Below the pieces are notes generated by a model, which was not told the origin of the DNA, did no database searches, and saw only the letters and a program-made list of their open reading frames with translations. The position numbers were made by a program, and so were the translations under genes. Positions 1 through 9,859 of a DNA stretch of 60,469 nucleotides are shown here, piece by piece. Source of the stretch: Paulinella micropora. Lineage: Eukaryota; Cercozoa; Imbricatea; Euglyphida. The DNA lies in the NCBI GenBank assembly GCA_009731375.1, contig BJOX01000175.1, positions 84,113-144,581 of the forward strand, read 5' to 3'. Position 1 is the stretch's first letter. The number at the start of each line of letters is the position of its first letter.

Positions 1-1400
1 CCAATAAACTCCCATCGTCGCTCAGTATCAAGACTTAAACCGCTGATTTCATTTTGGTCTTTGCTCCATAGCGGGCGGGTATTATCCCAAGCATCAACCC
101 AGAACCAGTTGTATTTATACACATCATTATTCATCAAGGCTGAACCCTCAATCTTTGGCTTCAGGTACATATAGTCTTCTTCAGAGGCGCAGTCAATGTT
201 AAACTCTTGCTGACGTGCTCCGTCTAGAGTAGTGTATAAAGTAGCGATCTTTGCTGCTGTGCGATTATCATGGTCATAAGCAGTGTTCTTCCTTTCTTCG
301 GTGTTAAAAACTGAGTGATAAATCTTCTTCAAACGGCGACCATGGCCTCTGTCAAATCGCACAATAATATTTTGGGTTGTGGTTACTCCAATTGAATTCT
401 TATAAACATAGGGATAATCAATATTGAAGTTCATACCTTCGGGGCTAGCAATTTTCTGTTGAATTGATTGAATAACGTCGGGGTTTGTTTCAACAGCAAG
501 AAACAAGTTAAGATTGGTAACATCAGCAGATACAGCCATAGGCAGTGTAGCATTTAGTGCGGCAAGATAAGCAGTGCTAATACAAGTAGCGGCACCATTC
601 GTCACCGTATAACCGGTTCTGTCAGTAGCACTCCACACAATTCGCATAGTCAAAATCTCTGGAAACATAATAGTCTTATCAAGTGCGAAAATAGTGTTAA
701 TAATCATACCCAAAGGAATTTTAACATTAATGGCCAAAGCGGCAGTTGCTCCACTTCCCACAAGATACTTCGCCTCGTTGTAATTAACATTTACGGCGGA
801 TAGTGCTCCAACTCCAGTCGTCAAAGCAGCATCATCGTGACGACGAGCAGAAATCACTGGCTCTCGCAATAGACCCTGAGTTGCGGCAGCAACATCGTTA
901 TTACCATCAGCGGCCGCACGAAAGGCTGTTCTAGTTCCTTCAACGGCACTAATGTTAATCAAGCCGTTAGCATTACACTTTTGGAGCATACATCCGTATC
1001 CACTAGCATCCCCGTGGTTAGGAAGGTCAAGGAAATCCTTCAAGCTCATTTCTGGTTTCCACAACATCTTAGTCACATGTCTAAGGTTGTTAACGTCGCA
1101 CAGATAAACACCGCTACGGGTCTGAAGTTGAATTTGAGAAATTTGCGAAAGGCAGTCCATAAAAATTCTAGTATAAGTGTTGGCAACAAGAGGCGCTCTC
1201 ATAGTATAAGTAAAACTCAAATATGACCGAGCGAGATTAAAAGGTCGGCTAATAAGGTCAAATGATCGTTCTTGACCTCCCGCAGTAGTGACTTCAAATG
1301 AAGCAGATCCCTCACGAGGGGCTAGCTTGTTCAAGCGATACGAAGCACTGATATAATCAGTCTTACTGAAGTCTAATTCTCCGCCGTGTTGAGTTGGCAT
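1..1400 (-). CDS. PLV-type major capsid protein (element A), 3' end beyond window
   Basis: The minus strand is open from an ATG at 1400-1398 to the window edge (466 codons, no stop), so the C-terminus is missing. The protein begins MPTQHGGELDFSKTDYISAS. Near the visible end it carries the stretches KNTAYDHDN and YNWFWVDAWDN, which I associate with double jelly-roll major capsid proteins of polinton-like viruses and virophages. This is recognition from memory, not a search. It would form the hexons of an icosahedral virion. The A-rich run just before the ATG is AT-rich intergenic DNA typical of this block. The penton-like gene follows upstream on the same strand, the usual capsid-gene neighbourhood. 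It has no obvious similarity to the second capsid gene at 30514-31938. Confidence 0.65.
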   Translation of the reverse strand, partial: MPTQHGGELDFSKTDYISASYRLNKLAPREGSASFEVTTAGGQERSFDLISRPFNLARSYLSFTYTMRAPLVANTYTRIFMDCLSQISQIQLQTRSGVYLCDVNNLRHVTKMLWKPEMSLKDFLDLPNHGDASGYGCMLQKCNANGLINISAVEGTRTAFRAAADGNNDVAAATQGLLREPVISARRHDDAALTTGVGALSAVNVNYNEAKYLVGSGATAALAINVKIPLGMIINTIFALDKTIMFPEILTMRIVWSATDRTGYTVTNGAATCISTAYLAALNATLPMAVSADVTNLNLFLAVETNPDVIQSIQQKIASPEGMNFNIDYPYVYKNSIGVTTTQNIIVRFDRGHGRRLKKIYHSVFNTEERKNTAYDHDNRTAAKIATLYTTLDGARQQEFNIDCASEEDYMYLKPKIEGSALMNNDVYKYNWFWVDAWDNTRPLWSKDQNEISGLSLDTERRWEFI

Positions 1401-1480
1401 TTTTTTTTTGAAGTAGTGTAAATTAACTAATTCACCAGAATATATTTATAGAAAAAAAAAAATAATTCCAAAATAATTAT

Positions 1481-2294
1481 TTATCTCTGTTTCAAAAGAT
1501 TGAAGAATGATGTAAATAAATTAAAATAATTAGTCTCTCTGTAAATCAACAATGTCATAACAATACCTAACCCATTAAGATTTATAGCCTGATCGTTTTC
1601 GTCTGTAAGATAAAACCTATATACATTATTTGAACTGGTTGATAATTTCTTACCATACTCTGACCCACTTCCGTCGTATATAACGGCTCCAAATGGAATT
1701 TCGTTGGCAGTGTATATTTCTTGTAGCACGTGATTATCTCCTTCACCAACTAAGTCCGATTGAAGGTATAAAGTCTTTTCACCAGTTAGAATAATCACAT
1801 TTGGTGATTTAATAAAATCATTAGCAAAGAAATATGTTGAGTTTCTATCAAACCCCATTACTTCGTGAATACGTGTATCACCATCAAATATAAACCGCGG
1901 TTGAATACCTCCGTTATTTGAAACACTGAATGTTAATTTTCCGTCCTCTGGGTCTATGTTGGTATTGTTGCTTGAGACAACATAAGTATAGTCATTCGGA
2001 CTTTCTGTCGTCAGTACCTCCGACAACTTATTTTTTAGATTGTTCATTGTGTAGTTTCCCTCAGGTATCGTAATTAAAAGCCTCATACCCGTCTTCGCTA
2101 AGAGTAAAAGTATTATATGGTGAAGCCACAGAGTAATACGACTTCGGCACATAAATATGAAGTATTTTACAATGTGTGGGATTGTCTAGCCCCTTCATAT
2201 TGACTTCGTGTGTAAAGTTGCTATCTGTGCCAGTTATTCTGTTTTTGCTGTTGATATAGTAAATACCCGAACTTCTTCCTCCCTTATAGTCCAT
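1481..2294 (-). pseudogene. Penton/minor capsid protein of element A, one frameshift
   Basis: Two overlapping frames (2061-2294 and 1481-2152) read as one protein of about 270 residues if a single base is lost from the A-run at 2076-2079 (T-run on the coding strand). The N-terminal part starts MDYKGGRSSGIYYINSKN. The second part begins ITIPEGNYTMNNLKNKL. The layout resembles the intact penton-like protein at 29674-30471: an N-terminal strand with 'SxNxxITG', a beta-rich middle, then a helix-like segment of the 'YTxxxFxxxL' kind. PLV pentons are single jelly-roll proteins at the capsid vertices, and the position next to the capsid gene supports that role. The break falls in a homopolymer, so it may be a sequencing error rather than true decay. 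Confidence 0.55.
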
Positions 2295-2304
2295 GATATA
2301 GATA

Positions 2305-2346
2305 TTTTAGAATAGCGCTTTCGTTTCACTCTCGCTTATTCTAAAA
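2305..2346. promoter_or_regulatory. 10-bp inverted repeat between protease and penton genes
   Basis: TTTTAGAATA at 2305-2314 is perfectly complementary to TATTCTAAAA at 2337-2346, with a 22-nt loop. It lies just upstream of the penton start (2294, minus strand) and downstream of the protease stop. It could be a terminator or a promoter element. A related 'TTTTAGTATTCTAAAA' stretch precedes the gene at 6816. Confidence 0.4.
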
Positions 2347-2446
2347 CATCGTTTTTTTATTTTGGAAAAAATTAAATGGGATACGATATTTGTAAAACAC
2401 ACGAAAATGAGTGAAACGAATGAGAGTGTGGATTTACGAATATCTT

Positions 2447-3124
2447 TTATAAAAAGGTGTCAAAATTACCATACCCATTCTGTGCTTTTAATTTCTCCGC
2501 TTCTTCCTCTTGTAAGTCTGTATAGCCACTAGCAAACTTAAATCGGTTGCCTTTCGCCCGCTCCATTAAAAATCTTATACTATGCCAACCGCATGTGTCT
2601 GAGGTGTTTGATTGTTGCTTTACTTGATTGACCTTCATTAACAAATAACTATCGGGATGGCTTCGGTCAATTAGTTGTTTCATTTGCTGTTGAAAGTCTT
2701 CAGTAGGTTCATAAAGTGCTAAGGGGTCATAGACTTCAACACTCCTGTCTTTATCTAGACTTATCCATACTGCGATCCAATGAGACCCTGCTTGCTTGTG
2801 ATTGTCCAAATTCATAATAAATCCGTATCGTTTTCTGCTTTCGGGCTTCAACTTGTAAATTTCATCACTGGCTATTGCTCCGAGATACCATCCATATTTT
2901 TTCATTATGTCGTCTATTTCATTAGTCATTAAACAGCGACCCTCTCCCTCTTGCTGATATTTATCAACTTCACTCTCATTCGCTTCGCTCATTCTCGTTT
3001 GTTGATAAACATCGTCTGTCTGTGGTTGCTGTGGCTCTGGCTCTGGTTGCTGTGGCTCTGGTTGTTGTGGTTGCTCTGGTTTCTGTGGCTGTGGCTCTAA
3101 TGGCGGTGGTAGCGGTTGGGGCAT
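2447..3124 (-). CDS. Adenain/Ulp1-like cysteine protease (virion maturation)
   Basis: 225 residues. Residues 1-37 are a Pro/Gln/Glu-rich low-complexity leader; the catalytic domain follows. The adenovirus-protease triad order is visible: His115 in SHWIAVW, Asp133 in VYDPL, Gln170/171 in VKQQSN and Cys178 in DTCGWHSIRF. In polintons, PLVs and virophages this enzyme cleaves capsid precursor proteins during maturation. Its place among the penton, fibre and capsid genes fits. The start is uncertain: the ATG at 3124 lies inside the remnant of the neighbouring membrane-protein gene, and an internal Met45 (start 2992) would skip the proline-rich leader. I see no missing catalytic residue. Confidence 0.8.
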   Translation of the reverse strand: MPQPLPPPLEPQPQKPEQPQQPEPQQPEPEPQQPQTDDVYQQTRMSEANESEVDKYQQEGEGRCLMTNEIDDIMKKYGWYLGAIASDEIYKLKPESRKRYGFIMNLDNHKQAGSHWIAVWISLDKDRSVEVYDPLALYEPTEDFQQQMKQLIDRSHPDSYLLMKVNQVKQQSNTSDTCGWHSIRFLMERAKGNRFKFASGYTDLQEEEAEKLKAQNGYGNFDTFL

Positions 3125-3146
3125 TCCCTCGTCTGTTTTTTATACT

Positions 3147-3302
3147 ACAACAATTCCAGTTATCTTCCAATTCGTGCTCTATTTTTTTCTCCTCAGTCTT
3201 TAGTTCTACTTCAAGAACACGGGACTTTAATTCTGGAGTTAGTTCGCCATCCATATCCATAATAGGCGGGGGTCTGTGAAGTCTGGTTGTATTATTTGAC
3301 AT
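3147..3302 (-). pseudogene. Truncated copy of the two-TM membrane-protein gene
   Basis: The first 52 codons, starting at the ATG at 3302, match the intact gene at 36988-37344 almost base for base (a few substitutions), up to the residues NWNCC. The membrane-spanning half present in the intact gene is missing; the frame instead runs into the protease coding sequence in another frame and stops at 2976. A deletion probably removed the 3' half. As in element B, its start overlaps the end of the fibre gene by 11 bases. Confidence 0.7.
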
Positions 3303-6300
3303 TATCAAAAACGACTGCTCGGATTTCTGCCAATTGATTTGCTTGGTCTTGTAGTATATTCATTAGATTTTTATTTTCTTTTTCTAAATTAACTACCTTT
3401 TCCGCCATGTGTTGAAAAGCACTAACCAGTATTGGTATGAAGTCCGTGTATGTTATACCTTCAAAGTTTCCATCCCCATCGTCTGCTTTTATTCCACTTT
3501 CGGATACAAACTCTGGAAATATTTTTTAACTTCATCAGCAATAAATCCGTGGTTCTTTTGTTCTTTCTTTTTATCTGATTTCAAATAATATGAACAGCAA
3601 TTTATTTTCATAAGTTTATCGCAACAATCTCCGCAGTCTAATGTTTTAATATCTGCTTTTAATCTCCTGTCTGAACCAGAAGACCATGTATTCGCTCCTG
3701 CTGCAATAAAAACATATCCTGTATTGTTTTCACCATTTGATAATAAAGTCGACCAAGCATGTAATAATCCACCTGTATTCATTACTACCGCATAACCTGA
3801 TGAGTCTCCTGCTTTAAAAATATTTGTGGGTTAGTCGTATTTGATGGTCTTTTTCTTAATGTTAAAAATCCGCTGGATGCTGTCGTCATGCTTGTATCAC
3901 TCTGAGCATAGATTACACCAGTCCCCCTCGCATAAAAATTTAAATCTTGGTTTGTACTGCTTCCAGTAGCATATATTGAATTATAACCAAAACCAACTCC
4001 CTGTGTCCCGTTGCTGTGTCTGAATTCAACGCCGCCAGAAGATTGGCCGAGATTGGCTGTGACATATAACCCGACTGGTGTAGCATGAGACCCACTTCTT
4101 GCTTCTCCTCTTATATCTGCCGTGCTATTAACAACAGACATCCCAGCATTTGCCGTTATTAATCCACTTGCTGTTAATGTTGTTGTTGATATCCCCGCAC
4201 TAGCCGTTATTAATCCTTTCGTCCATAAAGTCCCGTTTGCCCCATTCAATGACATTAACAATTGTTCCGACGAATTTTCCCATATAAAACCATCAGTGGA
4301 AACATTGCTCACTCTAAATCTAACGGCGAAAGAAGTGAAATCGTTGCCTGCAACCGCAGACCCTCCTGCTAGACTTCTGGTATTTGTAACTCCTCCATTT
4401 GAAGCCATATAAATGCCATAACTGGTGTTGCCTGTGTCCCACAAAAATATTCCTCTCGTATTACCACCATTTGTGTTTCCTTGTATAACTATGCTAGAAC
4501 CTCCAGTTGCGGTTAATAATCCACTCGCCGTTAAAGTTGTTGTAGTCATGCCAGCAGTTGCCGTTAATGTAGTTCCCGTTATTGTTCCTCCATTTGTTAT
4601 ATTGTTTGAGTTCATATCCAAAGCACCATAAAACCGCATACCGCCAGCATTGTTAAAACGGACAATGTCAGACGAAGCACTTTTATTATCCAAAAGTTTT
4701 GAAATATAAAGTCCCGCCCCTTTTACATCAGATGCTACATTAGTGAATACATAACCTCGTTGGTTCGCGGTTCCGCTTGTAGCAGTATTTAAAGTAAATA
4801 AGAAATATTGGTAATCACCTGATGTCTGTGAAAAGAATATGTCCCCTCCATTTTGGTTTAATATCCTTGCCCCATTATATGTAATATTTCCACCATTAGT
4901 GATAGTTTGATTATTAAAATCGGCATTGTTCGTTAAAGTTAGATATTTTATCGTAGTGCTCGCACCATTAAATGTTTTACTTCCTGTTATGGTTTGGTCT
5001 GTTGTTAGTTTTACATTTTGCCCGTCCAATGTGTCCGCATACCCTTTTGTCGCTCCGTCCGTCGCTAATGTTGGAGTTCCAAGGTTCGCTATTTTGCTAC
5101 TATTACAATCTAGCCCCGAAGCATTTACCCAACGGACGATCGCTCCATCAATAATAAAACTTATTTTTTTCGCATTTATTTCAAAGTTATAATTTACACC
5201 AGTGCCCATATCAAGGCATCCGATAGTTCCTATATTGGCTGTTGAGTTAAAAACCACGAATGTTCCTTTTGTTGTCGCATTCGTTGAATTTCCAGTTATT
5301 TCAAGGCCACTGCTAAATGTCTTGATTCCTGCTATTGTTTGGTTTCCTGAGGTTGTAACTGCCGAAGTATCAAGAACAGAAACATCCACACCATCAACGA
5401 GATTCACATTTGTTATACTTTGGTTTCCCATATTTAGTCCGCCATTCGCTGTTATCGCCCCACTCGCCGTTAATGTGGTTGTTGATACTCCCGCATTTGC
5501 CGTTATTGCCTTTGAAGCAGTTATTCCAGCATTAGCAATTCTAAATAGTTCATTTGTAGCACTATAGTAAAATATATGACTATCAGTTGAAGCATTAACA
5601 TTATAAATCAATATATTACTTGCAATACCAAAACCATAAAATCCCGTCGTTGATGGTGTTCCGCTATCATATAAAACAAGTTTATTATTAGCAATAGCAC
5701 TTCTATTTATGAAAACACTTTTTCCAGCACCTACTACCACATTGTCGCTTGTTGTTAATGTTGTCGTTGTTATCCCCGCATTTGCGGTTATTGCGTTGCT
5801 GAATGTCTTAATACCCGCTATNNNNNNNNNNNNNNNNNNNNNNNNNNNNNNNNNNNNNNNNNNNNNNNNNNNNNNNNNNNNNNNNNNNNNNNNNNNNNNN
5901 NNNNNNNNNNNNNNNNNNNNNNNNNNNNNNNNNNNNNNNNNNNNNNNNNNNNNNNNNNNNNNNNNNNNNNNNNNNNNNNNNNNNNNNNNNNNNNNNNNNN
6001 NNNNNNNNNNNNNNNNNNNNNNNNNNNNNNNNNNNNNNNNNNNNNNNNNNNNNNNNNNNNNNNNNNNNNNNNNNNNNNNNNNNNNNNNNNNNNNNNNNNN
6101 NNNNNNNNNNNNNNNNNNNNNNNNNNNNNNNNNNNNNNNNNNNNNNNNNNNNNNNNNNNNNNNNNNNNNNNNNNNNNNNNNNNNNNNNNNNNNNNNNNNN
6201 NNNNNNNNNNNNNNNNNNNNNNNNNNNNNNNNNNNNNNNNNNNNNNNNNNNNNNNNNNNNNNNNNNNNNNNNNNNNNNNNNNNNNNNNNNNNNNNNNNNN

Positions 6301-6739
6301 NNNNNNNNNNNNNNNNNNNNNNNNNNNNNNNNNNNNNNNNNNNNNNNNNNNNNNNNNNNNNNNNNNNNNNNNNNNNNNNNNNNNNNNNNNNNNNNNNNNN
6401 NNNNNNNNNNNNNNNNNNNNNNNNNNNNNNNNNNNNNNNNNNNNNNNNNNNNNNNNNNNNNNNNNNNNNNNNNNNNNNNNNNNNNNNNNNNNNNNNNNNN
6501 NNNNNNNNNNNNNNNNNNNNNNNNNNNNNNNNNNNNNNNNNNNNNNNNNNNNNNNNNNNNNNNNNNNNNNNNNNNNNNNNNNNNNNNNNNNNNNNNNNNN
6601 NNNNNNNNNNNNNNGCATCTTCTGGCACTCTGTCTGTGTTTAAGCCCACTATGTTGGTATTGGTTAAGTCTAAGTTAAGTATATTTAGACTATCAACAGC
6701 AATTTCTGACAAGCCTAAGAGAGACTTATATTGACTCAT
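3292..6739 (-). pseudogene. Long fibre protein with C-terminal peptidase S74 chaperone, two frameshifts and a gap
   Basis: The gene starts at the ATG at 6739. The body is built of repeats such as 'TANAGITTTTLTASG' and 'QTIAGIKTF', alternating short beta-strands as in trimeric phage-like fibres. The C-terminal part carries SDRRLKADIKTL and HGFIADEV, hallmarks of the S74 intramolecular chaperone that trims itself after trimerisation. Two frameshifts separate the body from S74 (at the T/A runs 3813-3820) and S74 from its coiled-coil tail (T-run 3522-3527). With both, the tail continues to a TAA at 3292-3294, ending ...FDNVK like its element B counterpart. A 793-base gap interrupts the gene. It probably encodes the receptor-binding spike. 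Both breaks are in homopolymers, so it may be functional. Confidence 0.7.
5822..6614. other. Assembly gap (793 N) inside fibre gene
   Basis: A run of N in the repetitive part of the fibre gene. Tandem fibre repeats probably caused the assembly break, so the length may be an estimate. Confidence 0.95.
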
Positions 6740-6815
6740 GTTATATTATGTAATTAAATATTTATTATTTATTTTAAAAAAATACTAAGATTAATATATT
6801 TTAGTATTCTAAAAA
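6740..6815. promoter_or_regulatory. Divergent AT-rich promoter region
   Basis: These 76 bases lie between the start of the fibre gene (minus) and the start of the acidic/basic protein gene (plus). They are almost pure A/T, with TATA-like stretches (TTAATATATTTTAG) just before the plus-strand ATG. This is the only space available for both promoters. The assignment rests on position and composition. Confidence 0.4.
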
Positions 6816-7307
6816 ATGCCGTCCCCCGAAGCAAGCCGCAAGAATTGGGGTAAGGCTGTGGAAAGTATTAAGAGTAAAAAGCAACATAAGGTTGAAATAG
6901 CGAAAGAGAAATTAGCAAAATGTAGAAATGCTTATGTTGGTGATGATGAAGAGATGGAGGAAAAGATAAACCGCATGGCCGAAATGGGTGTTGCTAGTGA
7001 TATCATTAATGGAAAAGACCAAGATGATACACCAGAAGAAAGCAGTGAGAGCGATGAGGAATGTGATTTTACCGACATTATCGCTGAAAAGATGGCTAAG
7101 ATGAAAATTAAAAGAGCGAAGGTAGAAACTAAGAGAACGAAAAAGAAGACTATTAAGAAAACAGAGCCTGAGCCTGATGATAGTGAAAGCGAAAGTGAAG
7201 AAAGTGAGGAGGAAATACCAGTAAAGAAAAGTAAGGGTAAAAAGTCAAGCAATGTAAGTGTAAAATTGTATAATCAATCTTCTGGTGTAAAAAAGGAAAA
7301 AAAATAA
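6816..7307 (+). CDS. Acidic/basic low-complexity viral protein, unknown function
   Basis: 163 residues. Residues 1-70 are helical and charged (MPSPEASRKNWGKAVESIK...). An acidic Glu/Ser patch, a Lys/Arg/Thr-rich stretch, a second acidic Ser/Glu patch and a basic tail follow. Such alternation of acidic and basic blocks suggests a nucleic-acid-associated or core protein, but I recognise no family. The gene lies 40 bases upstream of the integrase on the same strand, so the two may be expressed together. Confidence 0.55.
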   Translation: MPSPEASRKNWGKAVESIKSKKQHKVEIAKEKLAKCRNAYVGDDEEMEEKINRMAEMGVASDIINGKDQDDTPEESSESDEECDFTDIIAEKMAKMKIKRAKVETKRTKKKTIKKTEPEPDDSESESEESEEEIPVKKSKGKKSSNVSVKLYNQSSGVKKEKK

Positions 7308-7347
7308 TGATATTGAAAAATGTTTCTTAAAATTTTGATAATATAGG

Positions 7348-8340
7348 ATGGACAATAAGCACACAAATCAGCAACAAGAAACTCCTGAGCAAACGGAGCG
7401 AAAAGAAAAACTTGAAGAAGCGGGCGAGATACATTACCAATCAAAGCCAACTAAATTATGGAATACAATAACCTCTCCAGAAGCGAAACCATTAAGCCAA
7501 GTTTTTATTGATTTAATGGATATGTCAAAGGTGGCTACCAAAAAAGGAAATGCTAATTATAATTTTGGTTTGGTTGCTATTGATGTTTATAGCCGTCGTG
7601 GATGGGTAGAGCAAGTAAAAAATAAAACGACTGGATATGTATTGGAAGGATTGAAAAAAATATTTACTAAAGAAGTTCCAGAAAGAATTACTTCAGACAA
7701 CGGCGGTGAATTTAAGGGACAAGTCGCTGAATACTTCAGACAAAATAATATTGAACATAGAACAGCACAAGTAGGCGACCACAGAACAATGGGGATAGTG
7801 GATAGATTTATTAGAACGATAAGAAATGAATTGAATTTAATATGGGAGTATAATGAAAATTTTGCTTGGGTGCCGATTATTCACGAAGTTGTTGATGCTT
7901 ATAATAAAACATTTCATACTACAATACGAGCCGTGCCTATTGATGTTTATGAAGGGACTGAAAAAAACACTCAAGAAATATACAGAAATCCTTTAATTAA
8001 TGAATTTCCAAAAGGAACAAGAGTAAGAAAAGAACTAGAAAGGACTATTTTTTCAAAGGGCGACAAGCAATTCAGTAAGACTATATTTAAAGTCAAAGGC
8101 CGTAAAGGCTTCAAGGTTATTCTATCCGAAGAAGACTTAGTCAGACCTAGTGAATTATTAAAAACTCATATTGATGAGCACCCCGAAGAGGAAGAACCTA
8201 AGGAGCAGTTAGCGGATAAAGTTAAAGAGATAACAAAGGAAAAGAAAAATTCTAATTTATTAAAATCATTAGAGATTAAACCAGAGAACATACGGAGTAG
8301 TGCTAGAATAAAAAAGAAAAAAGAAATATTTGATATTTAA
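7348..8340 (+). CDS. Retroviral-type (rve) DDE integrase
   Basis: 330 residues with an RNase H-like integrase core. The first Asp is D55 in VFIDLMDM, the second D117 in ITSDNGGEF, and the third acidic position is D152 in MGIVDRF, where Glu is usual, 34 residues after the second Asp. The stretch 'H.TMGIVDRFIRTI' matches the region after the catalytic Glu in polinton integrases. After the core a charged region of about residues 205-270 may be a DNA-binding or chromodomain-like module. The tail ends SSARIKKKKEIFDI, a basic motif also seen at the end of the tyrosine recombinase gene at 27.8 kb. Polintons and related PLVs use this enzyme to insert into host DNA. The frame is intact. Confidence 0.85.
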   Translation: MDNKHTNQQQETPEQTERKEKLEEAGEIHYQSKPTKLWNTITSPEAKPLSQVFIDLMDMSKVATKKGNANYNFGLVAIDVYSRRGWVEQVKNKTTGYVLEGLKKIFTKEVPERITSDNGGEFKGQVAEYFRQNNIEHRTAQVGDHRTMGIVDRFIRTIRNELNLIWEYNENFAWVPIIHEVVDAYNKTFHTTIRAVPIDVYEGTEKNTQEIYRNPLINEFPKGTRVRKELERTIFSKGDKQFSKTIFKVKGRKGFKVILSEEDLVRPSELLKTHIDEHPEEEEPKEQLADKVKEITKEKKNSNLLKSLEIKPENIRSSARIKKKKEIFDI

Positions 8341-8374
8341 TAAAAATTGGATTTGAACAAGAAGTATTTCTATC

Positions 8375-8482
8375 TTACCACACATGACATATAGGACAAC
8401 CATGCGCTGAAAGATAGAAATTAGTATCATCCTGAAGGGGTTGGGCGTACCCATTGTTAATAGCACAAATAGTTGTTGACAT
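8375..8482 (-). CDS. 35-residue ORF with a CPxCH motif
   Basis: A complete short frame runs from the ATG at 8482-8480 to the TAA at 8377-8375. The product has 35 residues, starts MSTTICAINNGYAQP and ends HGCPICHVW, with a compact His/Cys arrangement that could bind a metal. It lies antisense in the gap between the integrase and the next minus-strand gene. I know no family for it, and small size makes chance occurrence possible. Confidence 0.3.
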   Translation of the reverse strand: MSTTICAINNGYAQPLQDDTNFYLSAHGCPICHVW

Positions 8483-8503
8483 AGGCACACCAAAAGTTGT
8501 TTT

Positions 8504-9018
8504 TTATTCATTAATTATTTTGTAGGCTGTCTTAATGGTCAAACCAAGTGCTTTTGAAAGAGGCCGAATGTTGTTCCAAATTCTAAACCTTCTGAAACTT
8601 CCATCAGTGTAGGCAACAACAAATCTTTCTGGCACCTGATCTTTTTTCATTGGAGATGGAGGACTGGTTTCAACAACTCTGACTCTATCCTCTTTCATTT
8701 CCAAAAAAACTTGTGCTGTTCCATTCCTAAAATCTATTTCAGCATAGTTGATTTCCCCCTCAACAACTCTTGGAGGAGTTGTTTCACGTTTTGCTTCCTT
8801 AGCCTCTGAGCGTGGCCACCGCCTACTTTTGCCATCAAGTTCCAATGCAGTCATTGCTCTTCCAGCCTCCTTCATAAACATTCGCTAATGTGCAAAACAC
8901 AAAAGACCAGCAATCTTACCGCAACACCTTGGTCTGTAGCCTGTTCCTGAACACCCCCCACATCATTCGAATGCTCATCGTCTTGTGGCTCCTCGCGTTG
9001 CTCCTCGTTGTCCGACAT
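8504..9018 (-). CDS. Small acidic-leader protein with a 35-nt intron, unknown function
   Basis: Two frames join cleanly across a GT-AG interval. Exon 1 is 9018-8920 (33 codons, MSDNEEQREEPQDDEHSNDV...). The intron is 8919-8885 (35 nt, donor GTAAGA, acceptor CATTAG, phase 0). Exon 2 is 8884-8504. The spliced product has 159 residues: an acidic leader, a basic middle, and a C-terminus with the stretch RPLSKALGLTIKTAYKII that could be a helix-turn-helix. Without splicing, exon 1 runs to a stop at 8872 and exon 2 begins at an internal Met. It shares a layout (acidic leader, compact C-terminal domain, position at the element edge) with the gene at 25691. Function is unknown. Confidence 0.5.
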
Positions 9019-9084
9019 CTGCAACAAAAAACAGAATAGGACAAAATCAACATAAGGGGCTTTTAGTCTTTTTGCAAAAGCACT

Positions 9085-9106
9085 TTGGTCTTTCTGAAAA
9101 GACCAA
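9085..9106. terminator. 9-bp hairpin with tetraloop
   Basis: TTGGTCTTT at 9085-9093 pairs with AAAGACCAA at 9098-9106 around the loop CTGA. It lies upstream of the minus-strand gene starting at 9018. It could be a terminator or a regulatory hairpin; orientation is unknown. Confidence 0.35.
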
Positions 9107-9231
9107 GAATGAGCAAAAGCACGAGGTTTTTTTTTTGGAGGGTGCTGAATATTCTGGAAAAAAATCCACACATGTAAAAAGTTGCAACAATTGAAAATGG
9201 ATTGAAAAATTTAGCAGTAAAGGAAAGAGTG

Positions 9232-9365
9232 GTAATAGTTAATACATTTTTCCAAGCAGGAGACTGGAAAGGTTAGGCAAAAGGGCACACCCACCAAATT
9301 CTGCCCTTCTGCCCACTGGACAACTTTGCTCTGGGCAAGATTATTCATAATTTAATAACTATTAC
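9232..9365. repeat. MITE-like nested inverted repeats
   Basis: Outer 10-bp arms GTAATAGTTA (9232-9241) and TAACTATTAC (9356-9365) enclose an inner stem, GGCAAAAGGGCA (9276-9287) against TGCCCTTCTGCC (9302-9313, one mismatch). The 134-bp element has no coding capacity. It could be a small non-autonomous transposon. No clear target-site duplication is visible. Confidence 0.4.
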
Positions 9366-9381
9366 TCACCAAAGTGTCCTA

Positions 9382-9627
9382 ATGAGCGACAACGAAAGTA
9401 ATAATAGTGATGCCAGCATTATAGAAAGAGAAAGCACAAATAAATGGATAGAAAAATTAAAAGATAAGAGACATAAAGATTTAGTGAGATATCAAGCAAG
9501 CAATGATGTAAGAATGGATAACATAATAAGCAAACTTAAGCGCAATGAACAGGAGCGTATGGAATTAGAGAAACAAATGAAAGAATGTGAAAATAAGGCG
9601 AGTGCTATTGATGAATTACTTTACTAA
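9382..9627 (+). CDS. Small coiled-coil protein, unknown function
   Basis: 81 residues, starting MSDNESNNSDASIIERES. From about residue 20 it is a charged, Lys/Glu-rich helix with heptad-like spacing ending KASAIDELLY, so a short coiled coil is likely. It resembles in character the charged helical protein at 24994-25470, which lies at the matching edge of element B. The following bases up to 9700 remain Lys/Arg/Glu-rich in another frame, so the gene may originally have been longer. Confidence 0.45.
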   Translation: MSDNESNNSDASIIERESTNKWIEKLKDKRHKDLVRYQASNDVRMDNIISKLKRNEQERMELEKQMKECENKASAIDELLY

Positions 9628-9751
9628 CGTAATGATGAAGTAGCACGAAAAGAAAAAATAGAGCAAATGAAGAGAGAAAAAAAGAGAAGAAGAAAAAAAG
9701 AAAAAATAATTACGAATATTTGAGCATTGGTTGTGTGAGGAAGAACAACCA

Positions 9752-9859
9752 ATGGGCGTAGAAGACGAAATACGCGCTCGTAAAATGATTGATGGAGGAA
9801 AAACTTCATCCGAAATCATTCAAGAATATGAAGCCTACAAAATGCGACGAATTTCCTAA
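9752..9859 (+). CDS. 35-residue C-terminal fragment, possible continuation of the coiled-coil gene
   Basis: The frame is open from 9710, with an ATG at 9752 and a TAA at 9857-9859, coding for MGVEDEIRARKMIDGGKTSSEII and on to MRRIS. The A-rich run at 9660-9710 could hide a frameshift linking it with the gene at 9382. Composition is viral-like. Little else can be said. Confidence 0.3.
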   Translation: MGVEDEIRARKMIDGGKTSSEIIQEYEAYKMRRIS

